A stretch of 64,000 nt of DNA, from contig CM055188.1 in assembly GCA_029224185.1 (NCBI GenBank), positions 26,089,497 through 26,153,496 on the forward strand. The letters are read 5' to 3'. Below are positions 36,930 through 50,000 of the stretch, piece by piece. How positions within the stretch are numbered: position 1 is the stretch's first letter; the number at the start of each line of letters is the position of its first letter. Position numbers and translations under genes: made by a program. Source of the DNA: Karalla daura (taxonomy: Eukaryota; Chordata; Actinopteri; Chaetodontiformes; Leiognathidae). The notes under the pieces are model-generated. The model did no database searches. It was not told where the DNA came from and saw only the letters and a list, made by a program, of their open reading frames with translations.

Positions 36930-38707
36930 AGTTTGTGAGTGTGTGTGTGTGTATGGCACTAGCACACACCTGCACAGAGGAAGCATTTTACAAATTTATT
37001 ATCATCATCCTCACCCCTCCTTGAACTCTTGTGTTTTGTCTTTTGTAAATCTCTCTTTCTCCCTCTCTCTATCTCTGTTGCCATTTCTCTTCGTGTCAGC
37101 AGTCTGAAGGACTCCGACACGGCTGCATTTGTCATAATAATGATAATTAGTTGTCAACGTGCCTCCACGTAGAGAATGAAAGCAGAAAAGAGAGACAGAA
37201 CGAGAGTGAGAGGTGGGGTGAATTTATTTTGTGCGTATGTGTGTGTGTATGTGCATTGGTGTGTGTGTGTGCGTGTGCGTTGGTGTGTGTGTGTGTGTGT
37301 GCTTTTTGTTATCTCAAAACTCATCTCCTGAATTCCATCCATTCCACTTCACCGTACAAAGTGACTCTCACCCAAGCAAAAAGAAATGCTGTGTAGCTGG
37401 TTGGCTGGTTATTGCATTACTTTCCATCCATCTCACACAAACACTTCAGTAGGATTCACAACATTTGATTTACATACAGGCCTTATTTATGTTACTTTTA
37501 TGCTGCTTTCTGTGCAGTAAAGAAAGGATTAGTAAATAATGAATGGCTTTAGGAAAATTCAGCTAAAAAAACAACAAAAAACAACCAGTGGCTTAGTACA
37601 TTGCATCATCCCAACTGCACCCTCCCACAGGTAGATCGACTAGATTAACTAACTCAGATGTGTAGTCCATGAAAGCAGGTGATGATTTTTGCCTTCATAT
37701 CCACCAATGCAATTCGAGGTCACATGAGGTCAAACGGTGCCATGCTACTTGGAAAATGAAAAGTGTTTCAGTAGCAGACAGACAAAGTCCTCACTCTCAT
37801 AAAACTTGATGCACAGATGATGTATTTCTGATGATGCCAACAAGTGAATGTTGCACAAAACCTCACATATATTTAGATCCGCTTAATTTTATACATAGAA
37901 ATGGCTGAAATGCCAGAATCTCTGTATAGATAAAGAACCCCATGGTTGAGTATTAGACCTGTGACCTTGTCCGCGATAATGCCTCTAATTTTTCCTCTGT
38001 ATTGACAACAATGTCTGTCCTATTTAGCAGAGAGATGGCCCCCAGTTAAGCCCCCGGTCAACTTCACTTAGACGCATCAACACAATCATTCCAATAATAC
38101 AGTGATGCTCCGCTGTGTTGTATTTGGCTCTTTACAGCCATGGCGACCAATCGAGTAAATTCACCCAGAGAACAAGTAGGAGAGGGTCTTGGGCGGCGTG
38201 TGTTTGTGTGTGAATATGTGTGTGTTTGGGTCCTGACTCCTCCATAAGCCATTGTCAAAAGAGTACAAGGCTGTCTTGGTCAATGATTATCCCTCCTACA
38301 CGTAGGCCTTGTGATTGGTCAGACTGGACAGGAACGCAGCTTTCCCAGCCAATGAGCTGAGGACACAGAGGTGTCCGGCCCCTGGACCAAAATAGCACAG
38401 TAAATACACTGCGGGCACTATGAGAAGTGGAGCTGGCCCACTGTTAACTGCTTTGTGTACAAACAAGGGATGCTTGTCAGCCGGGCGCTGCTGAACCACG
38501 CTGTCCTGTGCTCTCTCTCTCTGTTGTGATGGGCACAACTGGCCGAGTGGCACTTTGATACCAGGGTTTGTGCTACTGCATTCAGGGATACAGGATGGAG
38601 GGCAACGTCTGGATGCAGGGTCCTGAAAATGGCGTTACATCCACCAATGGAAGAAAGGCCCGAGTGTCGACATTGCCACGCATCATCCTTCCATATCCTA
38701 ATGCACG

Positions 38708-38742
38708 TCACACACACACACACACACACACACAACACACAC
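38708..38742 (+). repeat. (CA)n microsatellite
   Basis: Short CA repeat with one A-A interruption. Confidence 0.85.
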
Positions 38743-39809
38743 ACGACTGCACACAATGAGCACTCTACATATAGACTCAACAGTATGCTCGGGTGGATGC
38801 ACTGTATGTATCACAACCTGAGGCTGGTGCAGATTGATTGGCTCATTGATTGTAAAGCTGGTGCCGCTGTATTCTGCTTTAATGAGTTGAGCTCACAGGA
38901 AGTTCATATGAGGAGGAACCATTCTGGTAACGAGTCCAGTTCTCAGGCTCAAAAAGGGTTATATCACTTCATGAGGCGGTATGAGAGATAATCAGAAAAG
39001 GTCTTTTTTTCCCCCAAAGTTCTGCCCTATACTGAAGCATCATCATTGTGTTTTGGATGTTGTATTCACTCCTCAGAAGTTTTTTTTAATGCTCTTAATA
39101 TCCTGTTGCCATTATCTTACCTGTATTGGATGAGAGAAACAGTTCAAGGATCTGTTCAGTTCAGTGCACAAGGAATTATGATACTACCATCATGTCTATC
39201 AGGAGTTTCATCATCATCAACTGCTTACAGACCATCTTTGTGTTGTGTGTTTTTACATGTTCCTCAAAAGTGTCAACACTTTTTTTGGACATTTTGGTTA
39301 AGATGTTTGATGTTTTGTTAAAACTAACTTGAGACATGCCATCAATTCAGCTCTTTCAGTCTATCATAATCATAATGAATATGTTGTTGTTGCCTATTAG
39401 ACCGTGTCTTAACTGGTTTCGTGTGAGAGGATGACTATGTGGGGGTGCATTTAAAGAAGTAATTTTGCTGATTCATTGCTTCTCTGCTCACATAGACTCT
39501 GACTCATAGACAGTGAGCTGATAATGTAATTTCCTTGCTGTTATGGGAATTTAAGCAGGCACGCATGTAGGTGTTTCTGTATGTAAATGTTGCAGGCAGC
39601 TTCAGAAAGGAGGTAGGGCCGAGGGAGGAGTTCCACATCAGAGGGCAAGAGTGGAAAAAGAGAGAGAGAGAGAGAGAGGGAGATGAGTTTATTGGACACA
39701 GGGCTCCTGTTGTTGTTGCCCCAGACTACGGCATTCAGGCTAATTTAGGGGAAGAGGAGGAGAGTGGGAGGAGGAGCAGGACGAGGAGGAATAGGAAGCT
39801 GAGCTGGTG

Positions 39810-39843
<34 letters not shown>

Positions 39844-39997
39844 GGTGACTAATAGTGACTGTCACTCAGCCTACTGTAACTTGGCCGGTGGAGGGAGGAG
39901 TGGCGTCACAACCAGTGAACCGGCATATGCATGCAGCCCGCAAAGTGTCTCTGCCAGTGAGTGTGTGTTAGCACGTGGAGGAGCAGATCTCTCTTGG

Positions 39998-40036
39998 ATG
40001 CACCATGTTATCTTTGGGATAGCTAGAGAACTGCTG
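39998..40036 (+). CDS. possible alternative tfeb first exon (speculative)
   Basis: An ATG opens MHHVIFGIARELL and runs directly into a donor (CTGCTG|GTAAGA) in phase 0. The tfeb exon that begins after the acceptor at 46359 is also open in phase 0, so the two could join in frame upstream of the usual MASRIG start. The upstream sequence is purine-rich with (GA)n tracts and a TGGCGTCA motif. MiT-family genes are known to use several first exons. The peptide resembles nothing I recognise, and chance is a serious alternative. Confidence 0.2.
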
Positions 40037-42616
40037 GTAAGAATATTACGTTTTCATTTAATGTACTGCAAGTATTATACCAGAGTTTCTCGTTGTCTGG
40101 CTGTCTGTCTGAGCTCTAAAATCACAACTGAACCAAGAGTTCTGAATAGATCTGAATCTCTTTGTTTTTTGATGCTTTCTCTTATAGCGGCAACAGCAGA
40201 AGCTGTGGTTAATAACCCGTTCAGAGTGAAGTGATTGTCGTATGCTGAATTTTTTTTTTTTTTACCCTGTGAAAAAGAGAAATAGGATCTGGAGTCAAGT
40301 TGAGCAATGAAACAATTGTTTCATGCAGGGATGTTGAAGCAGACTGTCGGAGTGATGGCACTGATTGTCATGCAGTCTGATGGGGAGACAATGAGACAAT
40401 GAAACTTACTATAACAAATATCATCGTCACCAGTGTCCATCCAGAAATAGAGATCCTTTGGTGTTCTTATTTCCCAGGCTTTTTGCCATCAGCATTACAC
40501 CTGTGCCACAGCAGGTTGACTCTTAAGTTTTGTGTGAATGCCTGTATGAGCAAATATTTCTTATACTGCATATCCTGTGTGTGTTTGTGTGTCTGTACGT
40601 GTACCTTAGTGTGTGCACACATCACTTAGCCTTGTGTATGTCTAACCAGTTTGGTAAGGCAAGGAATGCTATGATGACTCAAGAATTCAACATCATTTAC
40701 ATCATTTTCAGAGATTTCAGAGTGCTGTCTGTGTAGCTGTACGCCTGATTATTTGACTTGTATGACAAGCATTTCTTGTTCTTTCCCTGGGTTTCCTGCA
40801 GAGGAAGTTGCTTCACCACTGACAAAACTTGGAGTTGTGAAAACTGCTGGAAGAAAAGAGGAAGTGATAGCACTTTGATCAGAAATAGCTGAAAGTCTGT
40901 TTGTCATTTTCACATCCAACTCTACCCTATGATCTGTGAAGCAGAGTTAGAAGAGTGGGCCTGAGTTGACAGCTTCACTCTGGACAAGGGTCTCTCTTGG
41001 CCAGTTATATTTAGACTGTGTTTAGAAGGTGACAGGCATTGTGGTTCACACTCAATGTTGATGAGTGAAGATCACTCATTCAGATGACCTTCAGAAAGTT
41101 GGTTAGTGAGCACAAACGCGTTGCGGCCTGACAGTAAATCACATAATTTCTGACTCTTCTGTTCACCTTCAGAGTAACTGAAGGACATTGATGATTTTAC
41201 AGCTGTTTTGTTGCATCCAGCCCTTAACCTCCACTTGTGCTGTTGCAAAAGGAAGAGGCTGCAGCAGTTGTTTCCAGGGTGCACAGCTTTGGCAGTTTAA
41301 TACACAGTTGAAAAATATAAACAAATAGAGCCAGTAAACCTGAAGCTGTGATGTCAAAGATGGGAATGTTTTGTTGTCCAAAAAAATCCATAGCAGAGCC
41401 ATAAAACATCAGAGAATATCATCTGTTCACACCATTCATTGTGTGTTTATACTCAGGTTTAGCCACGCTCTGTTGCCTCCTGAGCTTCCGCCGTGGAAAT
41501 TCTCTTCACTTTTTTCTTCAGTGTGTGTTGCACATCTGCTGCTACCCCCATTGAACACTCCACTGCCTCCTCTGTTGCTTCTCCACACATCAGTCGCATT
41601 GACAGTTTTATGTTACTGCCGTTCATTTCATTCATCCATCTGTGCAGTTTTACATTTGACATAACCTGCCATCTTTCTTTCTTTGTTTTTTCTGTCTTAC
41701 TTTCTTTGTTTTGTGCTCACCTTCGTCACTTTTCTCCATTTCTCTGCCCCATGACCTCTACTCTGCAGACTGTCATCCACTCTCTCCAGCATCCAGACAT
41801 GTAGTTAGCAGCATAACCAGCGCACACTCCTCCTTGTGAACTCTTTTTCTTCTCAAGCAGGTAATTGAGCATGTAAATATGTGTCTCCCTCTGTGTGCAT
41901 TAGCCTGCTTTACATGTACATTGCACAAAAAAATAAATAAATCCACTCATTTGGTCTTTTTGGATCTTCTCTGCAGTAACACAGCAGCCAAACATGACCC
42001 AAGTGACTTAAATAGAAATAAGACCTCATCTGCTCTGCTGTGCAAACACGCCGCATGTATGCTGTGTCTGTACAGATGTGAGCTGCAAACTTGAGGGTTT
42101 TTAAACATCTAAAGCAGCAATTAACCCAACAGAATACCAGCCTTTGAGCCAGTGTTTGAAAATGATCTGACTGTTTGTCGGTGTGCCAGTTCGTCTGTCT
42201 GCATGTCCGTGCAGAACAGTTCAGTGTGTTCTGTCTCTAAGGGGTACAGCTGTTTATGTGTGTGAGAACGAAGAGGAAGGGGTAAGGACCCCATACTTGC
42301 CATGCTTGCCCTGTCACCTAATCCTACCAGCCTTACTAGATGACTGTGTGTGTCTGTGTGTGTGCGGGCATGCAGTGTGTGTATGTGTGTGTGCGTGTGC
42401 ATGTGTGTGTGCGTGTGCGTGTCGGTGTGAGTTTTAAGAATATTGAAGCTTCAGGTCTGTTGTGAAAGCGTCTATTGAAAAGCTGACAGATGCAATAGAT
42501 GTCCACATGATATGTGCACTGTTTATGTTTGTGGCCCCCTCTTCCCCCCACCTGCATACGAAGAAACATTCACATGCACACACTTGTGTGCATACACACA
42601 CACACCCATGCGCACG

Positions 42617-42619
<3 letters not shown>

Positions 42620-42694
<75 letters not shown>
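42620..42694 (+). repeat. 75-bp (CA)n microsatellite
   Basis: CA repeat preceded by GCACGCACGC and followed by ATACATACA variants. Confidence 0.97.
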
Positions 42695-42698
<4 letters not shown>

Positions 42699-44899
42699 TA
42701 CACACTAACACTTACACACAACTACAGAAACACACTCGGATTCGCATACATATAACAAACAAAAAAGCACACCATGGCTCAGGGGAACAGGGTGTTCCTG
42801 AAAAGGAGAACAGAGAGCAGAGGGGGTTATTTTAGTCATTAGAGCAGGCAGACAGATAGCTTAATGCGGAAAGGGCGTGTGTGTGTTTGTGTGTGTGTGT
42901 GTGTGCGTGCGTGTGTTTGTGCAGTGATGGAAAGGCTGTTGAAATGCACAGTGCAGTGTCACATTTGGAATCTTCATGATATTAACAGGAAGTCAGGCTC
43001 AGGGTTTTAACATCCTGAAAGTTCATATCAAGGCAAAGGAACTGCATTTATTACCCAGAGAGAAATAATCTTATTACATTTTTTTTTATCCTATCATAAG
43101 TGACAACAAACACTTTGTGAACTGTATGTCCATGTGTGTGTTTCTCTGAGCAAGCCTGGGGTGGCTATATCGTGTTATATGTGCGACTTTCAGCCAGACA
43201 TGTCTCAAAGTTTTCCAGCATTTCACTGACCTTGACAGATTACCTTCTACTTAAAATCTCTGTGCAGAACTGCTGTGAGCCCAAAACAGAAATCAAATGC
43301 TTCTATATAGTTCATTTCTATATTCATCCTACAGCCATTTTGACAATGTCTGTCAGTCATCTCTGAACTTTGTCAAACAGCTGTGGCTGCATGCGGCTGT
43401 TTGCACATGTGTTTTGTTTTGAGAGAACAGCTAGGTGTATGTGTGTATGTGCAATATCTTGGCATTGCGCAGTCATTTCTAAAAATACCCACTCCACAAA
43501 TTAACACCATGTCACTGAGCACAGGTGCCATAGCCCCACACTGCCCCCAAGTGAGGCTGTGTGTACTTGTGTGTTTGTATCTCACTTTGCACATGTACCT
43601 TAAGCTGCAATCACGGCATCTCCGTTGCATACTACGATTTTGCACAGCTCTGTGTACGTGTGCATATACAGTAGTTGGCATGTGTCCTTGTCACTAATCC
43701 ATGGCACAATACAGAGTTGACCTCCGACCCGGGCTTCCTCCGCTCTGTAGCCTCCCACTGGCTGTCAGTGTTTGAAGTGAAGGCGCTGTGACATCACAGC
43801 GTTGGACTGACAATGGTCACTGTGTGCTCGCACTGCGTCACAGATGCCTGCTCACCCCAGTTGATGTCAGGCAATGGGAAGACCCATGTGGGAGATCATG
43901 CTGCCTGGTAGCGGTGTGTCACCATCTGATATCAGGAAGTGATATCCTGTCAATGTGTCAGTGTTTGGGTACATGAGCTGTAGGAAGCGTATGAAATGTA
44001 TCATGGCTGGTATCTGGCGCCCAAGTGTTTCCTTATCCTGCGAACTTGTATTTATACCTGTGCCGGATGCTGTGCATTTGCTACACACTGTGTTGTGTGT
44101 ATAACGTCATTGTTGCTGCCGGCTTGTTAAGTTACAACCTGTAGGTTTACCTGGGAATGAGGCTGATTGTTATTTAAAAATGCTGTGTGAAGCAGCATCT
44201 TATATTCGGCCTCACTCTTATTTATGAAAATCAAGTCAGTTTTCCTTTCTATATGAAAATGAAACTTTTTTTTTATTTTCACATCCAATATTTACCTCCG
44301 TGTGATATTTAAGGGTCTGCTCCATGGACCCTCTGAGTGTAGCACATGTCCTCTTGTGCACCGGCATTCCTACCTTGCCGATTGAGTTTGGAGACGTAAT
44401 CACCCGATTTGCCCGACTATAAATACACCGTGCAGCATACCACCACTGTGTGGATGTGTCAGTGACACTTGTTTGTCTGTCGGTGGGTGTGAGCACCTTG
44501 AGAAAGACAACTATTAGTGAGTGTAGTACACAGTCTGCCTCCGGAGCTGGCAGTAGATTACAGTCGATTGTGATTTAGCTGTGAGGTTTTCGTAGCACAA
44601 TCCCTGCTGTGTTTCAGTTTGGTGCTAATGGATGGGATAATTCGTTAGCGTTTTTTCTGTTGTGCTCCTTGTGCGGAGTCGGACTCTCCTCGAGACCAAA
44701 TTCTTCTTCATGTTTTTATTAGAATGTGCATTTTTCAGTGTGTCTTTCTGCATGGGTGTGTGTTTTTCATGTTGGCTATCCAGCGGGCACAAAGCGGGCA
44801 GTGTGTGCCCCCTCGGGTGCTGAAATGTACACTTTGGACAACAGGCGGCTTCAGTCCTCAATAGGAGCTGCCCTTCTTATTGTACCTCACGCACAATGA

Positions 44900-44945
44900 G
44901 CTTTTCTCTCTCTCTCTCTCTTTCTCTCCCTCTCTGTCTCTCTCC
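44900..44945 (+). repeat. (TC)n microsatellite
   Basis: Interrupted TC repeat. Confidence 0.85.
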
Positions 44946-46359
44946 CACTGTCTTTCTCCCTTTTTGACCATATACAGACAGCATTTCTGATTAGAGGCTG
45001 GAGAAATCACTCTCCGATTGGCTGTCCAGACCCTGATGTCCTTGTCTCTGCCTCTCTGTGTCTGGTTGTCTGACAACACGTTACCGTCTGCTGACACATT
45101 AGAACAGAGTAGGAATCTTGGTCTTGGCAGGTTTCATCACATGTTTGGTGGTCCACATGAGGTTTGTCATGCAGAAAACAAACACTGTCATTGCAGAAGG
45201 GGAACTATCAGTCCTGGGAGTCCCCCAATGAATGTTTGCATGTATGCATGTGTGTATGTGTGTGTGTGTGAGAAAGAAAGAGAAAAAAAGAAGGATGTGT
45301 TGTGAAAGGGTTATGGGTGTTTCCCATCGTCCCTCTGCTCACATGATCACACACCGAAGAACAACAAGACCACATGACTCCCACAAGACCTCTCGACTCT
45401 ATCGAGGAAGTACCTCGCAATTCATTTTTTGGGGAAGCCTGAGAAAATTACTGCTAAAGTCCCTCATCCCACTTTTCTTTTTTTCAACGATAAGAATAGA
45501 CATAACACAGATTAAGAGACAAAATCAGATACACACAAGGAGAGTGTAGATGTTTGCCGTACCTGCACAACACGGCCCAGTGCAGTGATGTGCTAAATTA
45601 GTAACCCGGAAACAACGGAAACCCATGGACATGAAAAGCATTCTGACCCGGTTTTCTTATGCTTATGTGCAAGACAGACATCACATGAGTACCAGTGAAC
45701 ATCCCTACAGCTGCCTGATTTACTCCAGAGGAACATCTTCAAGGCCGGTCCCAGACAGACAGAGACTGTGGCAGTGAGAGGAGGCATATACATTTGGTAA
45801 ATAGGATTAAGAGATGTATAGCCTCTCTTTGAACAGCTTGTAAAAAGTTGACTTAAGGATTCAGGAGGAACATGGAGTGCATGTGAGTAGGAGACACAAC
45901 TTGCCCTGTGGTGCTTCATGATAAACCGTTTCCTGTGGGCGGAGCAGCTGGAGTGGAAAAGTCCATGGTGTGGAAGCTGACAGGTGGTTACTTAGAAAAT
46001 GTGCTTGTTTGCTGTTCTAAACTGAGAAAGATAAAAATCTGTTTCACCTCTGTGCAGACAACCAGGATGCATTCAGTCTCAGTGGAAATTGTTTTGATTG
46101 TGATTTCTATCTTGTCACAGTTGAGAATCCATTTCACTGTCACAGAAACACAAACAGAACTAAAAAAAGACAAAAAAAAAAGTCAAGCCTGCATCATACG
46201 CAGCACCTAAACACAGACACACAGCTGAAGCAACACATGAAAATAAATGCATCACCATCACTTTTCACTACCCCTTTCTCTTCCAGTCATCGAGTCTTCC
46301 ATTAACAAGTACACAGAGAGACTCAAATGTCTGTGACTTCTTCTTCTCCTCCTCCGCAG

Positions 46360-46464
46360 CTTCCTCTACCTCTCGGGCTGGACTGCGGTGCATTGACGTC
46401 GGCTCGCCCTCCTCTGCCCCCTCGCCCCCCAGCAATGGCCTCGCGCATCGGTATGCGGATGCAG
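46360..46464 (+). CDS. tfeb: tfeb coding exon 1 (start codon at 46435)
   Basis: The acceptor CCTCCGCAG ends at 46359. The conventional ATG at 46435 encodes [10 protein letters not shown] before CAG|GTACAA, as in mammalian TFEB. The 75 nt between acceptor and ATG are open in the same frame (25 codons, proline- and leucine-rich), so an upstream exon could extend the N-terminus. An alternative acceptor at 46286 would put an in-frame stop (TAA, 46303) and another ATG (46327) in the exon. Confidence 0.85.
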
Positions 46465-47021
46465 GTACAACTCATTCATACGTCCCCCTTTTTGTGCGTT
46501 CGTAGGACCAATAAGTGTTAAACGTACTGAATGTAAAAAAGGTTTTCACTGCTGTGTCTGCTCTATCTTAAATTATGAAATGTAATAATGTGAAAAGTGA
46601 ACAACCTCCAGAATCAGCAAGTGATTAGCACTTCGTAAATTGTGTTTATAACCATCTGCTGGCTGAGTAGTCTGAGTCCTTGGGACCAGCCACAGTCTGT
46701 ACTTCTCATAACTGCATTCCTTTGACTATGTGGTGTTGGGTCTAGTGTATTTTTTGGATGCTGGAGAGGAAGGTTGTCTGTGTCCGATGTGAAAAACATT
46801 AACATGCAGCAGCCATTGTATCCAGTTAGAAACTTGCCTTTGGTGCTTTGTCATTTGGTGGACACATATTTCTTACAGCGTTGTTTATAAATGTGAGTCA
46901 CCAGTAAACAAAATGCAGACTCTATGTGTCTTCTACTCAGAAAGGACGAATCCAAAAGCAGCATCAACTGTTAGCATCAATTTATGGTTGAGGACTGAAA
47001 TCATAATCATCCCTAACTTTT

Positions 47022-47057
<36 letters not shown>

Positions 47058-50000
47058 AGCTGATGCGAGACCAGCTGCATCAAGAGGAGCGGCGTGAGAG
47101 GCAGCAGCAGCTACAGCATCAGCAGCAGCAGCAACAGCAGCAACAGCAGCAGCAGCAGCAGAATGCAGCCCTGCAGTACATGCAACATCGCATGGCAGGA
47201 CCTCCTGCACCCACCCCTGCCATCAGCACCCCCCAGCATTATCAGAGCATGCAGGTGCCCATGGAGGTTCTCAAGGTCAGTAGAGCTGCAGCAGGTCGTC
47301 ACTGTCGCTGTTAAAATGTTCATTAGTATACCAGAATTTATTTAGAGGGTGATTTTGGATTCCTAACATTATATTTATATATGCATCTGTATGCAAAAAG
47401 AGAGTGTCACATATTGAGAGTGAAATCAAGTTGGATTTAGACTTGAAAATAGTACAACAATGGATTTATTTGGCGATATGTTTATGACTTCATTGAACTG
47501 TTTTGTTTCCAGTTAGCATGTCAGCACAGTCTGTTCTTATGATCCTGTCTGGTACATAATCTGGAGTTTGGAAACCTTGGACGGTGTTTTGGCTGGAAAA
47601 AAAATAACTTGGGGAATTTGTGATTTAATCTGTTGTTCATGCAACACAGAATCCGCTCCATCCTGCCACAAGCTCTACCCTTTTTGTTTTTCTCAACTTG
47701 GACAGGACCATTATGCAGCCTGGGAATGAAAGAAGGGGTGTCGCAGAATGTCCGATCCACTTTATGGCACTGAAATACACACGCACCACAATCACAAAGC
47801 TCTAAATGGATCTAACCGGTGCACTGCCATAGCTGTGTAGGAGCGACTTCAGTGGGTGCTGTGGCCTCTCAGCTGGCAGCGCTGCCACACAGGGGAAAAT
47901 AGAGGGTCAGATCTGAAAGAAGGCTGAACGAGAAAAATGCAGTGGAGCAGCTAGCCGGTAGGGCGACAGAAGGGGGGGATGGCGACAGGCAGATAAGAGA
48001 CGTTTGACATGTTGTGCGATAGGACAGACAGGAGCAATGTAGATAGTCTGAGTCAGACAGGGAAGATAACGCTGAAGTGACATTTTGCCTGATTCCTGAG
48101 ATGCTTGTGTGCGTCCTTATCTTTGATGCCGTGTGTGTTTGTGTGTGTACGGCTTTGTGCAACACTCTATCTTGGGACTGTTTGGTTAGCTTTATGGTAT
48201 TTTGAACTGTAAATCTACACAGGTTTTATGCTCTGGTGCAAACGTGTGTGTGAGTGTGTGTGTGCATGCGTGCACACGCACGTGTGTGTTAAGAATTCTC
48301 AGTGTGTCTTTATTTATTTTAAGGATAAGTTGAGCAGCCAGTCCATCAGTCTCATGGAGCCAGTTAGTCGTATTGCAAAGTGTTTCGATGGGCCTTATCT
48401 GTGCTGACAGAGCAGAGCCTAACAAGTAGAATTGTTATGGCTGGATAGATGCTCCTTTACCCCACTAGATCTGGCTAGATCAAAAGCTGACAGTCACTTT
48501 TTGTTCATTTAGCCAAAATCTTACAAAAATACACTACATGACGAAGTAGCTTGATGGTTGCAATATGTTAGGTTACTTTGATCCTGCTATTTTCCTATAA
48601 CATAGGAGGATTTGGAGGTGCTAAGGAGAGGAGTCACTGATGTTTGCTCTCGAGTGAGCTTTACACCCCAGAGGATTCAGTGTGATTTTGCTGCTGTGTC
48701 AAGGTACCATTGCTATACATTGGCTAACATTGATTTACATTGGGAGGTGTTGAAGTAAGTAGTCGACTGGGTTTTCATGTGAGGCTGAGGAAAAATGCCC
48801 AAATTTAAAGGTGTGCTTCTAAGTAAGTGTCGTCTAATCCATTTTCTGATCATGTCATTGTGATCGTAGTTCTTTTTTTTGCTTTGCTTGTCTTGATAAA
48901 ACAGTTTTTCTCAAATTTTTCTTTTACCACTTTACAGCCAAGGTCAGTGCACCGTATATATTCTCTTATCTACAACATTCGCTCCCTCCTTTCTTTATAT
49001 TTATATTCTTTATATTTAGTGCGAGTATAAATCCTGACCATAAAGCATTTGTAACAAGTCAGTCATTAACACGCTCAATAAAGAAATAAAGGAATCAAAG
49101 TGCAAAATTGTTAATCTGCTGTCCACTCCTGACACAGGTACAGACCCACCTGGAGAATCCTACAGACTACCACATCCGTCAATCGATGAAGCAGCAGGTG
49201 AAAGAATACCTGTCCACCACCTATGCCACCAAGCAGGTACTTTTCTTGATGCCTCAGAGTTTGATCTACATATCCATCGGTCCCGCTCTTAATTGTCAGA
49301 TCCCCTGTGGTCCTGTAGTTCATTTACCTGTGTAAGTGCAAGCTCCTCTTCTCTCTGTCTGTCTGCAGACGGTCCATGCAGTGGCCGGCCTTGTGCCGCC
49401 CTCTCCTCCCCCAAACATGGGACACACAGGTGGTTCGGCATCTGCCCCTCCACCCCTCCACTCCCCACACATGCGCACTGACCAGCTCATGTCTGGAAAC
49501 AGCGCCCCCAACAGCCCCATGGCCATGCTCAACATCGGCTCCAGCCATGAGAAAGAGGTGGGTGTTCAGAAATGTTTCCACACAGGTGCACAAACATGTA
49601 CCTGTACACACAAGTTAGCAAAAAAAGGTACAAAACTGACACAAGCTTTGCTTGATGGTTGTAGCATGGGATGAACTGACAGACCGTGTTCATTGATGTT
49701 GTTTTTTAACTATTCATTTACTTTTACTCACTGGGCAGATGCTTTTAATTGTAACACACAGTGGGTGAGCCTTGTTCAAGGTTGCTACAGCCGTGGGAGG
49801 ATTTGACCCTGTGACCTTTGGCTTGCAACCAAGACTAAGCCATGACCAAGAGGTCATGGCTGCCCATGGTTTATCAATACTTATAATGCATTAGTATCTT
49901 AGTACATGTATTAGTTGTCATGATATCTTGATGGTTCCTCTTGTTTAAAGGGGCACCTGGCTCCTTGTTTGTTTGACTGCCTGTCATTTGGACTCTTTTG

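Larger units (their letters stand above)
31603..46359 (+). other. tfeb: probable tfeb 5' intron
   Basis: About 15 kb with no recognised protein-coding exon of another gene. It contains numerous (GT)n/(CA)n tracts, two (GA)n tracts near 39.66 and 39.82 kb, and one possible alternative first exon ending at 40036. The longest ORF (34080-34679) ends in a (GT)n repeat and has no recognisable domain. Confidence 0.5.
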
